NCBI RefSeq assembly: GCF_023953935.1
Contig: NZ_JAMLIW010000005.1
Span: 62,001-126,000, forward strand
DNA length: 64,000 bases
Reading direction: 5' to 3'
Source: Thermomonas sp.
Lineage (GTDB): Bacteria; Pseudomonadota; Gammaproteobacteria; Xanthomonadales; Xanthomonadaceae
In this document: positions 54,723-63,686 of the stretch, in pieces
How positions within the stretch are numbered: the first letter of the stretch is position 1
Layout: each line of letters begins with the position of its first letter
The notes under the pieces: model-generated
The model's database searches: none
What the model was told of the DNA's origin: nothing
Seen by the model: the letters and a program-made list of their open reading frames with translations, nothing else
Program-made: the position numbers and the translations under genes

Positions 54723-54784
54723 TGTCAAGGACGCTTGACAAGCGCTTTTCTACGCCTGTATCGTGGTGTCAAGCATCCTTGACA
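54723..54784 (+). promoter_or_regulatory. Promoter with two TGTCAAG-N4-CTTGACA operators
   Basis: Two perfect palindromes, TGTCAAG-N4-CTTGACA, at 54723-54740 and 54767-54784, with centres 44 bases apart (four turns). The TTGACA at the end of the first (54735-54740) fits a -35 box, with TATCGT 18 bases on as -10. The second operator then covers the expected transcription start. A regulator binding both would block RNA polymerase. The XRE-type regulator at 55569 is the obvious candidate (inference). Confidence 0.75.
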
Positions 54785-54799
54785 CGAAGAGCCATTGCC

Positions 54800-54979
54800 G
54801 TGGCCAGCTCGCACGATCCTGAAACCCTGAAACGCCTTGGTGCCGCATGGCTGGCGATCGGCGCCGCATTCCTCGCGCTCGCATTCACCGTCCAATTCTC
54901 CTTCTTGGCGGTTGGCAGCACGTTCTTCTGCCTCGGTGTCGTCTTTCTGGCCAAAGCAGGCAAGGACAACCGCCGATGA
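54800..54979 (+). CDS. Small two-helix membrane protein
   Basis: 59 residues from GTG 54800 (VASSHDPETLKRLG). An in-frame ATG at 54722 was rejected because it lies in the first operator, upstream of the likely transcription start. Two hydrophobic segments (AAWLAIGAAFLALAFTV and FLAVGSTFFCLGVVFLA) make up most of it. First gene of a three-gene operon with overlapping ends (ATGA with the next). I recognise no family. Confidence 0.7.
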   Translation: MASSHDPETLKRLGAAWLAIGAAFLALAFTVQFSFLAVGSTFFCLGVVFLAKAGKDNRR

Positions 54980-55572
54980 CCATGCGCCGGATCATGGCCA
55001 TCTTCGTCGGGATCGCGCTGGCGTGTTTCGCGCTGGCCGGTGCCGGGCGCTGGCTGCTGCACTGGCCGCAGCCGCCCGTGATCGCCTGGCTGGCCATCGG
55101 CGGCGGCTATCTCTTCGCCGCGCTCATGTTGCGCCTGCTGCCGCGCTGGTGGCAGGAGCACTGTGACGAAATGTATGCGCAGCCCGCGGGGCGTCGTTAC
55201 GCCCGTGCCCTGTGGCCGTTCCTGATCGGCTATTCGCTGACCCTTGCTGCCTCACTCTGGCTGCTGCGGACGGGGATCGCCTCGGTCCCGCTGCGAGCCC
55301 TGATCGCCATCACTCCGGCACTGCCAATTGCATTCATGTTGCTGGCGGCGCTGCGCTACCTGCGCGAGATCGACGAATTGCAACGGCGCATCGAAACCGA
55401 GGCCATCGGCATCGCCAGCCTGCTGGTGTCGGTGGTCTATTTCGCCGGTGGCCTGCTGGAGAAGGCCAAGGTGCTGCACTTCGACGCCGGCGCGGCGATG
55501 ATCTGGGTGTTTCCCTTGCTGATGCTGACTTACGGCGTCGCCAAATACTTTGTCACCAAGCGCTACCTGTGA
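54976..55572 (+). CDS. Multi-pass membrane protein of XRE-linked operon
   Basis: 198 residues with about six hydrophobic segments in pairs, such as [19 protein letters not shown] and [20 protein letters not shown] central acidic/Arg segment, [20 protein letters not shown], recalls small membrane proteins commonly found next to short HTH regulators. Its ends overlap both neighbours (ATGA and GTGA), so the three proteins are made together. Function unknown. Confidence 0.85.
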   Translation: MTMRRIMAIFVGIALACFALAGAGRWLLHWPQPPVIAWLAIGGGYLFAALMLRLLPRWWQEHCDEMYAQPAGRRYARALWPFLIGYSLTLAASLWLLRTGIASVPLRALIAITPALPIAFMLLAALRYLREIDELQRRIETEAIGIASLLVSVVYFAGGLLEKAKVLHFDAGAAMIWVFPLLMLTYGVAKYFVTKRYL

Positions 55573-55766
55573 ACAACCGTCTGCGCGAATTGCGGGATGC
55601 CAAGGGCTGGTCGCAGGGCGAACTGGCGGCGCAGCTGGACGTGTCGCGGCAAACCATCAACGCGCTGGAGACCGGCAAGTACGACCCGTCGCTGCCGCTG
55701 GCCTTCCGCATCGCCAAGCTGTTTTCCTGCCGGATCGAGGACGTGTTCCTGCCCGATCCGATCTGA
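55569..55766 (+). CDS. Short XRE-family (HTH_3) transcriptional regulator
   Basis: 65 residues, almost only a helix-turn-helix: [20 protein letters not shown] with [22 protein letters not shown] 55569 overlaps the preceding stop (GTGA). Proteins of this size bind DNA as dimers without a sensor domain. The two TGTCAAG-N4-CTTGACA sites upstream of the operon are probably its targets, giving autoregulation; the membrane protein may control it (inference). Confidence 0.92.
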   Translation: MNNRLRELRDAKGWSQGELAAQLDVSRQTINALETGKYDPSLPLAFRIAKLFSCRIEDVFLPDPI

Positions 55767-55805
55767 TTCCCGATCCAACCACGACCACGCTCCGAGGTTG
55801 TCCCG

Positions 55806-57350
55806 ATGAACTCCCGCAAAACCCGACTTGTCCTGGCCAGCGTCGCTGTCGCGGCGATCTTCGGCTACAAGGCCATGCACTCCAAACCCGATCCAAATGC
55901 CACCACCAGCGCGCGCCAGGCAGGGCCGGTGGAGGCGCTGAAGCCGGTGCTGTTCGGCAAGATTGCCTTCACCCCGTGCAGCCTCAGCTCGCCGATGAGC
56001 AAGGACACTCTGGACGCGCAGTGCGCCCGTTTCGAAGTGCCGGAGGATCGCAGCCATCCGCAGGGTCGCAAGATCCAGCTCAACATCGCCTGGCTGGCGC
56101 CAAGCGGCAGTGGCGAGAAGCTGCCGGACCCGGTGTTCTTCATCGCCGGTGGCCCCGGGCAGTCGGCGGTCGAGACCTATCCAGGCCTGGACCCGGTGTT
56201 CCGGGAGGTGCGCAAGCAGCGCAACGTGATCCTGATCGACCAGCGCGGCACCGGCCAGTCCAACCTGCTGTCCTGCGCGCTTGAAGATGACGCCTCGGAC
56301 GATGCCGACAGCTCGCCGGCTGCCGCCCAGGCGCAGGCGGCCAAATGCGCGGCGGCCCTGGCGAGCAAGGCCGACCTGCGCTTCTACACCACCACCGCCG
56401 CGGTGGCCGACCTCGACGCCGTGCGCGCCGCGCTCGGGGTGGCGCAGGTCAACCTGGTCGGCATCAGCTACGGCACCCGCGTCGCCCAGCAGTACGCGAT
56501 GCGGCATCCCGCGCAGACCCGCAGTATTGTCCTGGATTCGGTGGTGCCCAACACGCTCGGGCTGGGCAATATCTTCGCCCGCAACCTCGACGATGCACTG
56601 ACCCTGCAATTCGCGCTGTGCAGCAAGGACCCGGTGTGCAAGGGCAAGCTGGGCGACCCGCGCGCCGAACTCGACACCCTGCTGACCACCCTGCGCGCTG
56701 CGCCGGTCACGGTGGCCTACCGCGACGCCACCAAAGGCGAACCCAAGCAGGGCACGCTGACCGCCGATGCCGTGGCGGGCCTGGTGCGGATGTACGCCTA
56801 CATGCCGCTGGCCAGCGGGCTGTTGCCCAAGCTCATCCATGAAGCCAATGCCGGCCACTACGAAGGCCTGATGGCACTGACCAAGATGATGCGCGGCGAA
56901 ATGAAGGACGCGATGGCGATGGGCATGCAGATGTCGGTGACCTGCAGCGAGGACGCCGACAGCATGGTGGCGCGCCCCGAGGATGCCGGCACCGTGCTCG
57001 GCAACGCGATGCCGGAAAGCATGGCGGCGATGTGCAAGGTCTGGCCCAAGGGCAGCGTCCCCGCGGATTTCCACCACGCGCTCGCAACCAACGTCCCGGC
57101 GTTGCTGATGGAAGGCGAGTTCGATCCGGTGACACCGCCGCGCTACGGCCAGGAAGTGGTGAAGTCATTGCCCAACGGCCGCCTGTTCGTGCTCAAGGGC
57201 CAGGGCCACAACGTGATCGGCGCCGGCTGCATGCCCAAGCTGTTCGCCCAGTTCATCGAAAAAGCCGATGCCAAGGCGCTGGACGGACGCTGCCTGGACA
57301 CCCTGGGCTACGCCTATCCGTTCACCAACTTCAATGGCGCGGAGCCGTGA
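55806..57350 (+). CDS. Exported alpha/beta hydrolase, S33/TAP-like peptidase
   Basis: 514 residues. The N-terminus MNSRKTRLVLASVAVAAIFG is a signal peptide or anchor. PVFFIAGGPGQSAVETYP is the oxyanion region, LIDQRGTGQSNLL follows, nucleophile S221 is in GISYGTR, the acid is in EGEFDPVTPP and the His in KGQGHNV. A C-terminal TAP-like segment is present. The nearest named relatives are tripeptidyl or prolyl aminopeptidase-like proteins (SlpE type). Its stop codon is part of GATTGG element 3. Confidence 0.9.
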   Translation: MNSRKTRLVLASVAVAAIFGYKAMHSKPDPNATTSARQAGPVEALKPVLFGKIAFTPCSLSSPMSKDTLDAQCARFEVPEDRSHPQGRKIQLNIAWLAPSGSGEKLPDPVFFIAGGPGQSAVETYPGLDPVFREVRKQRNVILIDQRGTGQSNLLSCALEDDASDDADSSPAAAQAQAAKCAAALASKADLRFYTTTAAVADLDAVRAALGVAQVNLVGISYGTRVAQQYAMRHPAQTRSIVLDSVVPNTLGLGNIFARNLDDALTLQFALCSKDPVCKGKLGDPRAELDTLLTTLRAAPVTVAYRDATKGEPKQGTLTADAVAGLVRMYAYMPLASGLLPKLIHEANAGHYEGLMALTKMMRGEMKDAMAMGMQMSVTCSEDADSMVARPEDAGTVLGNAMPESMAAMCKVWPKGSVPADFHHALATNVPALLMEGEFDPVTPPRYGQEVVKSLPNGRLFVLKGQGHNVIGAGCMPKLFAQFIEKADAKALDGRCLDTLGYAYPFTNFNGAEP

Positions 57351-57468
57351 TTGGTGATTGGTGATTCGAAAGGGCAAGAGCGCTTCGTTGCCCGGTCACC
57401 GCATCGCCAATCACCGCTCTACCCAATCACGAATCACGAATCACAAATCACCTATTAACGAATCACCA
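57348..57468 (+). repeat. GATTGG/CCAATC hairpin element 3 (hydrolase-natA)
   Basis: Begins at the TGA stop with TGATTGGTGATTGG and TGATTCG, core AAGGGCAAGAGCGC, then CCAATCACC, CCCAATCACGAATCACGA and AATCACC units, ending about 6 bases before natA. The right arm is more diverged than in elements 1 and 2. Confidence 0.88.
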
Positions 57469-57473
57469 CCAAA

Positions 57474-58229
57474 ATGATCACAGCAGAACACCTCCGCAAG
57501 ACCTTCCCCGGCAAGGGCAAGGACAAGCAGCGCGTGATTGCCGTCGATGACGTCGGCTTCACCGCCCACGACGGCCAGATCACCGGCCTGCTTGGCCCCA
57601 ATGGCGCCGGCAAGACCACCACGTTGCGCATGCTCTACACCCTGATGACGCCGGAAACCGGGCGTGTGCTGGTGGACGGCATCGACGTCGCCAGCGATGC
57701 CGAGCGCGTGCGCCGCAGCCTCGGCGTGCTTCCCGATGCGCGCGGCGTCTACAAGCGCCTGACCGCGCGCGAGAACATCGACTATTTCGGCAAATTGCAC
57801 GGCATGACGGACGCGGCGATCGCCGAACGCACGGCCAAGCTCGCCACGGCATTGCAGATGGAGGATTTCCTCGATCGCGCCACCGAGGGCTTTTCGCAGG
57901 GACAGCGCACCAAGACCGCGATCGCACGCGCGCTGGTGCATGACCCGAAGAACGTGATCCTCGACGAGCCCACCAACGGCCTAGACGTGATGACCACGCG
58001 CGGCCTGCGCGGCTTCCTGAAAGAGCTGCGCGCGGAAGGCCGCTGCGTGATCTTCTCCAGCCACATCATGCAGGAGGTCGCCGCCCTGTGTGACCGCATC
58101 GTGATCATCGCCAGCGGCAAGGTCGCCGCGCAGGGCACGCCCGACGAGCTGCGCGCGCAGGCCGGCGAGGACAACCTCGAGGACGCCTTCGTGAAACTGA
58201 TCGGCAGCGAGGAGGGCTTGCACGCATGA
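57474..58229 (+). CDS. natA: ABC transporter ATP-binding protein, NatA-like
   Basis: 251 residues: Walker A GPNGAGKTT, Q-loop LGVLPDARGVYKRLTARENI, signature FSQGQRTK (Q in place of the usual second G), Walker B NVILDEPTNGLD, H-loop SSHIMQE. The order and the NIDYFGKLHGM segment fit NatA, the ATPase of a sodium exporter in Bacillus. It overlaps natB by ATGA. The start follows element 3 and has no obvious ribosome site. Confidence 0.9.
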   Translation: MITAEHLRKTFPGKGKDKQRVIAVDDVGFTAHDGQITGLLGPNGAGKTTTLRMLYTLMTPETGRVLVDGIDVASDAERVRRSLGVLPDARGVYKRLTARENIDYFGKLHGMTDAAIAERTAKLATALQMEDFLDRATEGFSQGQRTKTAIARALVHDPKNVILDEPTNGLDVMTTRGLRGFLKELRAEGRCVIFSSHIMQEVAALCDRIVIIASGKVAAQGTPDELRAQAGEDNLEDAFVKLIGSEEGLHA

Positions 58230-59419
58230 ACCCGAACAGCTTCCTCGCCACCGTGCTGACCGTGCTGTGCAAGGAATGGCGCGATTTCTACCGCGATCGC
58301 CGCACCTTCTTCCTCAGCCTGCTGGTGGCACCGCTGCTGTACCCGCTGATCTTCCTCGGCATCGGCAAGCTCAGCCAGATGCGCACCGAAACCCAACTCG
58401 ACAAGCCCATCAGCCTGCCGGTGGTGGGCATCGAGCAGGCGCCGAACCTGGTCAAGATGCTCGCCGCCTACGGCATCAATGCCAAGCCCGCACCGGCCGA
58501 CATCGAGGCCCGCGTGCGCGCCCAGCAGGAAGACCTGGCGCTGGCCATCGACAAGGATTTCGCCGAGGACTGGCGCAATGGCAAGCCGGCCAAGATCGAC
58601 ATCATCACCGACACCACCCGCCGCAATGCCGATGTCGCCGTGGCCCGGGTCAGCAAGGTGCTGGAGAACTACGGCAACGGCGTCGGCGCTTTGCGGCTGC
58701 TGATCCGCGGGATCAATCCTGCGATCGCCTCACCGCTGAAGGTCGGCACCCGCGACATGGCCACGCCGGAAGCCAAGAACAGCCAGTTCATGGCGATCCT
58801 GCTGCCGATGATCCTGACCATCTTCGCCTTCATCGGCGGCGCCCACCTGGCGATGGACACCACCGCCGGCGAACGCGAGCGGCAGTCGCTGGAACCGCTG
58901 CTGGCCACCCCGGCCTCGCGGGCGGCATTGGTGGGCGGCAAGATGCTGGCGGCGGCCCTGCTCGGGCTGATCTCGATCCTGCTGATTCTGGTGTCGTTCA
59001 AGCTGACAGCCACCCTGGCCAGCGGCATCGGCGCGCAGATGGACGTGAGCTTCCTCGCCATGGCCAAGCTGCTGCTGACCCTCACCCCGCTGGTGTTGAT
59101 CGGCACCGCGCTGATCACCGCGCTGGCCGCCGGCGCCAAGAGCATGAAGGAAGCGCAGAGCCACATCATGTGGCTGATGATGCTGCCGATGCTGCCGGCT
59201 TACGGGCTGATGGCCTATCCGCTGAAGGACACCGCGCTGTGGCAGTACGCGGTGCCGTTCCTGTCGCAGAATCAATTGATCCAGAAGATCACCCGCGGCG
59301 AAGCGGCCACGCTGCAACAGTGGGGCCTGTACCTGGTCAGCTCGCTGGCGCTGGCGGCGTTGCTGTGGGCGCTGGCGGTGTGGCGCTACCGGCAGGAGAA
59401 GCTGGCGATCTCGGCCTGA
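58226..59419 (+). CDS. natB: ABC transporter permease, NatB-like
   Basis: 397 residues. One N-terminal membrane helix (FFLSLLVAPLLYPLIFLGIG), an extracytoplasmic domain of about 140 residues, then five more helices (about 185-390). Landmarks are TTAGERERQSLEPLLATPASR, AAGAKSMKEAQSHIMWLMMLP and PFLSQNQLIQKITRGE. These fit NatB and other ABC-2 exporters. A bidirectional terminator follows. Confidence 0.9.
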   Translation: MNPNSFLATVLTVLCKEWRDFYRDRRTFFLSLLVAPLLYPLIFLGIGKLSQMRTETQLDKPISLPVVGIEQAPNLVKMLAAYGINAKPAPADIEARVRAQQEDLALAIDKDFAEDWRNGKPAKIDIITDTTRRNADVAVARVSKVLENYGNGVGALRLLIRGINPAIASPLKVGTRDMATPEAKNSQFMAILLPMILTIFAFIGGAHLAMDTTAGERERQSLEPLLATPASRAALVGGKMLAAALLGLISILLILVSFKLTATLASGIGAQMDVSFLAMAKLLLTLTPLVLIGTALITALAAGAKSMKEAQSHIMWLMMLPMLPAYGLMAYPLKDTALWQYAVPFLSQNQLIQKITRGEAATLQQWGLYLVSSLALAALLWALAVWRYRQEKLAISA

Positions 59420-59451
59420 GATCGGCCCGTGGCCTGCGTTGGCCAGCCATG

Positions 59452-59481
59452 AAAAAGCCCGGCCTAAAGACCGGGCTTTTT
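59452..59481. terminator. Bidirectional terminator between natB and the TonB-domain gene
   Basis: AAAAAGCCCGG/CCGGGCTTTTT, an 11-bp stem (59452-59462 with 59471-59481) and an 8-base loop, with T runs on both strands. It lies between two convergent genes and should serve both. Confidence 0.92.
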
Positions 59482-59498
59482 CGTTCGCAGCGCTTCCC

Positions 59499-60539
59499 TC
59501 AGTTGAAGCTGATCGTGCGCCGGGTGGTGGTGGCCTGATCGATCGGCTGGAACCGCCAGCGCTTGGCCGCCGACAGCGCTTCACGCTCGAAGTCGCGGGC
59601 GAATTGCCGGGGCACGTCGGACGACACGATGCGCGCACTGGTGACCGAACCGTCGGTTCCCACCGTGAACTCGACCTGCACCGACCCCGTTGCCCCCGCG
59701 CGCTGCGCCGCCGGCGGGAAACGCGGCGCGGCCTGGGAGACGACCTGCAGCGAGCTTGAAGCGGTCGGGCGCGGTGCCGGTGCCGCCGCCGGTCGCGGTG
59801 CGGCAGGTGCCGGTGCCGCCGCGGCCTGCGCGGCGGCGGCCTGCGCGGCCGCCCGACGCCGCTCTTCTTCCGCCGCTTGCTGCTGGGCCTGTTGCTGCGC
59901 CTGCTGCTGGGCCTGCTGGGCCTGCTGTTCGGCCAGCTGGCGTTGCTGTTCCTGCAGCTTCTTCTGGTCTTCCTCGCGCTTTCTTGCCAGCTCTTCCTGA
60001 CGCTTGGCTTCCTGTTCGGCGGTCAGCTGCTGCTGCTGGGCCTGCTGGACGGCCAAGGCTTCACCCTTGCCGATGCTGGTCTTGAGGCGATCCAGCGCCG
60101 GGTGGTTCGGATCGGCCTTGCCGATCAACCCGAGCAGGCGCTTGGCTTCGTCGAAATCCCCGCGGGAGATGCCCTGCTCGGTGGCGATCACCGCCATCGG
60201 CAGCAGGTCATTCAGCGCGCTCGACGCGCTGGCATCCCCGGGCTGTTTGTCGCGCAGCGCGAGGTAGTATTCCATCGCATTGTTGCCCACCGGCGCGTAC
60301 AGCCGGTTGTCGTCATAAGCCTTGCGCGCCGCATCGCGCAGCTGGTCGGCGTTCATCTGGGACACGGCGGCCGAGACCACGGGCGCCGGGGCCGCCGTCG
60401 TGCTGGCCGCAGCCGGCCCCGCCGCCTGCGGTCCGGCGGCCGGCGTCGCCGGCTCTTTCTTGCATGCGGACATTGCAAATGCCACCGCCACGCTCAGCGC
60501 GATCGGGGCCATCGATTTGAACAGTTTGTTGGCGGACAT
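59499..60539 (-). CDS. Lipoprotein with coiled coil and TonB C-terminal domain
   Basis: 346 residues. ATG 60539 gives a lipoprotein signal with AFAMSAC; the frame is open upstream but without a signal. An Ala/Pro linker, an all-helical region (about 60-150, tetratricopeptide-like), a long Gln/Glu/Arg coiled coil (about 155-230, repeated QQAQQQAQQ) and an Ala/Pro stretch lead to a TonB C-terminal domain (about 255-346: AAPRFPPAAQRAGATGSVQV, VTSARIVSSDV, AKRWRFQPI). Unlike true TonB there is no N-terminal helix to bind ExbBD, so it may be a periplasmic structural or energy-coupling helper (inference). Confidence 0.87.
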   Translation of the reverse strand: MSANKLFKSMAPIALSVAVAFAMSACKKEPATPAAGPQAAGPAAASTTAAPAPVVSAAVSQMNADQLRDAARKAYDDNRLYAPVGNNAMEYYLALRDKQPGDASASSALNDLLPMAVIATEQGISRGDFDEAKRLLGLIGKADPNHPALDRLKTSIGKGEALAVQQAQQQQLTAEQEAKRQEELARKREEDQKKLQEQQRQLAEQQAQQAQQQAQQQAQQQAAEEERRRAAAQAAAAQAAAAPAPAAPRPAAAPAPRPTASSSLQVVSQAAPRFPPAAQRAGATGSVQVEFTVGTDGSVTSARIVSSDVPRQFARDFEREALSAAKRWRFQPIDQATTTRRTISFN

Positions 60540-60624
60540 AAGGGCGACCCTCGTCTCATGCGGGCATTTGCCTGATAGGACGCAGCAGCGAGCCGCATTT
60601 GTCAAGCGCCGGAGGGATTTTCCG

Positions 60625-61965
60625 CTACTTGCCGATGCAAAAAGTTGCGAAAATGTGACCCAGTAGCCCGTCCGCATCAATCCGGCCACCGATCTCGCCC
60701 AGCGCCACATGGGCCTGCTGCAGGCTGTCCGCGGCCAGCTCCAGGCGTTCTGCAGCCAGCTCGTCCCCGGCTTGCGCCAACGCATCCCGGGCGCGGACCA
60801 AGGCCTCCAGATGCCGGCTGCGGGCGGAAAACCCGCCGTCCGCCGAAACCTCAACGCCCGCCAGCGCCCGCAGGTGTTCGCGCAGCGCCTCCAGTCCGTC
60901 CCCGGTGCGGGCCGAAACCGCCAACGCACCGTCGGGCAGTTCGAGCGGCGTGGTCAACAAATCGGTCTTGTTGTACAGCCACAGCACTTCCGGCACCTCA
61001 GCCAACTCGCTCTGCAGGATGGCCCGATCGGCGCAGGCAGTGCGCGCATCGACCACCGCCAGCGCCAGATCCGCGCGCGCCAGTTCGGCGCGGGCACGAC
61101 GAATGCCTTCGGCTTCGATCGCATCTTTGCTCTCGCGCAGGCCAGCGGTATCCACCAAGGTCAACGCCACGCCATCCAGGCTCAGGGTTTCTTCGAGCGT
61201 ATCGCGGGTGGTGCCGGCTACGGCGGTGACGATGGCGCGGTCACTGCCGGCCAGCGCATTGAGCAGCGAACTCTTGCCCGCATTGGGCGGGCCGACGATC
61301 ACCCCGTGCAGACCATCGCGCAACCTGCGGCCACGCCCGGCCTGTTCCAGCAGCCGCGCCAGTTCCGCGTTCGCGGTCTCCAGCCGTGCCCGCAGTTCGG
61401 CCCCGCCCAATGCCACCAACGGCTCGTCGACAAAATCGATCGCCGCCTCGGCATGGACGCGGATTGCAAGTACCTGCGCCATCAGCGCTTCGACCTGGCG
61501 CGAGAACACCCCTTCCAGCGATCGCCGCGCCGCGCGCGCCGCGCGCAGGTCGGACGCCGCGATCAGATCGGCGATCGCCTCGGCCTGGGCCAGATCCAGT
61601 TTGCCGTTGAGAAAGGCGCGCTGGCTGAACTCGCCCGCCCCGGCCTGCTGCGCGCCCAGCGCAATGCAGCGCTCGACCAGCTGCCGCAGCACCACCGGAC
61701 TGCCGTGCGCCTGCAGCTCGACCACGTCCTCGCCGGTGAAGCTGGCCGGGGCGCGAAAGTACAGCACGATGCCATCGTCGATGATTTCACCGCCGGCGTC
61801 CTTGAACCTGGCGTAGTCGGCGCGGCGCGGTCGCAGCCGGCGCCCGCACACGCGCTCACCGATGGCGCGCGCCGCCGACCCGGACAGGCGCACCACCCCG
61901 ATCCCGCCGCTGCCGGCGGCGCTGGCGATCGCCACGATAGTAGCCGCAACCGGCTGACCGGCCAT
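60625..61965 (-). CDS. mnmE: tRNA modification GTPase MnmE
   Basis: 446 residues. MnmE works with MnmG to add the cmnm5 group to wobble U34. The N-terminal tetrahydrofolate-binding domain ([20 protein letters not shown]) and the central helices surround a GTPase domain: G1 [10 protein letters not shown]2 TTRDTLEE, G3 DTAGLRE, G4 NKTD. The C-terminal CIGK motif with catalytic Cys is present. Part of the conserved rnpA-yidC-mnmE cluster near oriC. Confidence 0.97.
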   Translation of the reverse strand: MAGQPVAATIVAIASAAGSGGIGVVRLSGSAARAIGERVCGRRLRPRRADYARFKDAGGEIIDDGIVLYFRAPASFTGEDVVELQAHGSPVVLRQLVERCIALGAQQAGAGEFSQRAFLNGKLDLAQAEAIADLIAASDLRAARAARRSLEGVFSRQVEALMAQVLAIRVHAEAAIDFVDEPLVALGGAELRARLETANAELARLLEQAGRGRRLRDGLHGVIVGPPNAGKSSLLNALAGSDRAIVTAVAGTTRDTLEETLSLDGVALTLVDTAGLRESKDAIEAEGIRRARAELARADLALAVVDARTACADRAILQSELAEVPEVLWLYNKTDLLTTPLELPDGALAVSARTGDGLEALREHLRALAGVEVSADGGFSARSRHLEALVRARDALAQAGDELAAERLELAADSLQQAHVALGEIGGRIDADGLLGHIFATFCIGK

Positions 61966-62003
61966 GTCGCACTTCCTCCGCTACGCCCCGCTGTCTGCGG
62001 CGT

Positions 62004-63686
62004 TCAACGGACCGTCGGCGCTTGCCCCGGCGGATCCTCGAAACGCTTGAGGTTCATCCATTGCTGGACCATGCCCAGCGCGCCGTTGGTCACCCAATAC
62101 AGCACCAGGCCCGCCGGGAACAGGGCGAACATGACCGCCATCACGATCGGCATGGCCTGCATCATCTTGGCCTGCATCGGATCCATGCCCGCGGTCGGGG
62201 TCATCTTCTGGGTCAGGAACATCACCACGCCGTTCAGGATCGGCAGGATGAAGTAGGGGTCGGGCGCGGTCAGGTCGCTGATCCAGCCCATGATCCAGGG
62301 CGCGTGGCGCAGCTCGATCGCCTCGATCAGGACGTAGTACAGCGCCAGGAAGATCGGCATCTGGATCAGCAGCGGCAGGCAGCCGCCGGCCGGATTGACC
62401 TTCTCGCGCTTGTACAGATCCATCATCGCCAACTGGAACTTCTGCTTGTCGTCGCCGTAGCGCTCCTTGAGCTGGGCGATGCGCGGCTGGAACTTGCGCA
62501 TCTTGGCCATCGACTGGTACTGCTTGGCCGACAGCGGATACAGCAGCAGCTTGATCAGGAACACCAGCAGCACGATCGCCCAGCCCCAGTTGCCGGTGAG
62601 CTTGTGCAGCTGGGTCAGCAACCAGTGGATGGGCTTGGCGAACACGGTGAAGATGCCGTAATCCAGCGACAGGCCCAGCCCGGGCGCGACGGCATCGAGC
62701 AGGTGGGCGTCCTTCGGTCCCAGCCACAGGGTCGAAGCGCTTTCAAAGCGCTGCCCCGGGGCCAGCGTCACGCGCGGGCCGGTGGCATCGACCTGATATT
62801 GCGCGCCGCGTTCGGCCAACGAGAACAGCGCGCCCTGGTCGGGCTGCGGCACCCAGGCGGCTAGGAAATAGTGCTGCGACAGGCCGATCCAGCCGCCGGT
62901 GACGGCCTGGTTCAACGGACCATCTTCGACGAAATCCGGATACCGGCGTTTCTTGTACTTGTCTTCCGGGCTGTACCACGCCGCGCCGTTGAGGCTGATG
63001 GTTTCCGGATTGAAGAAGCTGCGCTTGGTGACCGGCGGCACGCGCACCAAGGTGCGCTGGATGTCGCCGGTCCAGCTGGCGCTGCCGGCGTTGACCACCT
63101 CGTCACGGATGCGCAGCGCATAGCTGCCGCGTTCGAGGGTGACGGTGCGCTCGATGCGCAGGCCCGAGGGACTGCCGGCAACGAAGCTGGCGCTCACGCG
63201 CTGTTGCCCGGGGGCCAGCGCGAAGCTGCGGGCGTCGCCTTTCGGCTGGAACACCAGCGCGCCGCCGCCCGCACTGACCCAGGCCGCGCTGGCCTCGAAG
63301 AACGTGGCCGGGACCGGGTCGAGCAGGACCACCGGCGCCGATTTCGGGTCGCGCGTCTGCGGGAAGCGCAGCAGGTCGGCGCGCACGACGTCGCGACCAT
63401 CCAGCTCCAGCGCCAGCACGTCGCTGCGCAGGCGAATCACGGGGCCGCGCGGCGTGGTTCCGGTTCCGCTTGCGGCCGCCGGCGTCGCGGTTGCCGGTGC
63501 CGTCGGCACGGTCGCCGTCGGGATGGCCGGATTGGCGCTCGCAGTGGTGCCCGGGTTGCCGCTCGGCTGCGCGGTCGTCGCCGCGGTGGCGGATGCCGGG
63601 ACCGCATGCTCGCTGCTCCATGCCTGCCACAGCAGAAACGCCACGGCGATCCAGGCGACGAACAGCAGGTTGCGAATCTGATTCAT
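62004..63686 (-). CDS. yidC: Membrane protein insertase YidC
   Basis: 560 residues. ATG 63686 gives [20 protein letters not shown], the first membrane helix; the frame is open further but overlaps rnpA. An Ala/Thr/Pro linker leads to the large periplasmic P1 domain (about 95-340), then the five-helix insertase core (about 345-540) with the cytoplasmic coil KQYQSMAKMRKFQPRI, NPAGGCLPLLIQMPIFLALY and QAKMMQAMPIVMAVMFALFP. It inserts proteins into the inner membrane with or without SecYEG. It overlaps the rnpA stop by one base, leaving no room for yidD. Confidence 0.97.
   Translation of the reverse strand: MNQIRNLLFVAWIAVAFLLWQAWSSEHAVPASATAATTAQPSGNPGTTASANPAIPTATVPTAPATATPAAASGTGTTPRGPVIRLRSDVLALELDGRDVVRADLLRFPQTRDPKSAPVVLLDPVPATFFEASAAWVSAGGGALVFQPKGDARSFALAPGQQRVSASFVAGSPSGLRIERTVTLERGSYALRIRDEVVNAGSASWTGDIQRTLVRVPPVTKRSFFNPETISLNGAAWYSPEDKYKKRRYPDFVEDGPLNQAVTGGWIGLSQHYFLAAWVPQPDQGALFSLAERGAQYQVDATGPRVTLAPGQRFESASTLWLGPKDAHLLDAVAPGLGLSLDYGIFTVFAKPIHWLLTQLHKLTGNWGWAIVLLVFLIKLLLYPLSAKQYQSMAKMRKFQPRIAQLKERYGDDKQKFQLAMMDLYKREKVNPAGGCLPLLIQMPIFLALYYVLIEAIELRHAPWIMGWISDLTAPDPYFILPILNGVVMFLTQKMTPTAGMDPMQAKMMQAMPIVMAVMFALFPAGLVLYWVTNGALGMVQQWMNLKRFEDPPGQAPTVR

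Noticed and set aside
54722-54724. ATG 54722 as start of the small membrane protein
   Set aside because: It lies in the first operator and upstream of the predicted transcription start; the GTG at 54800 fits better.
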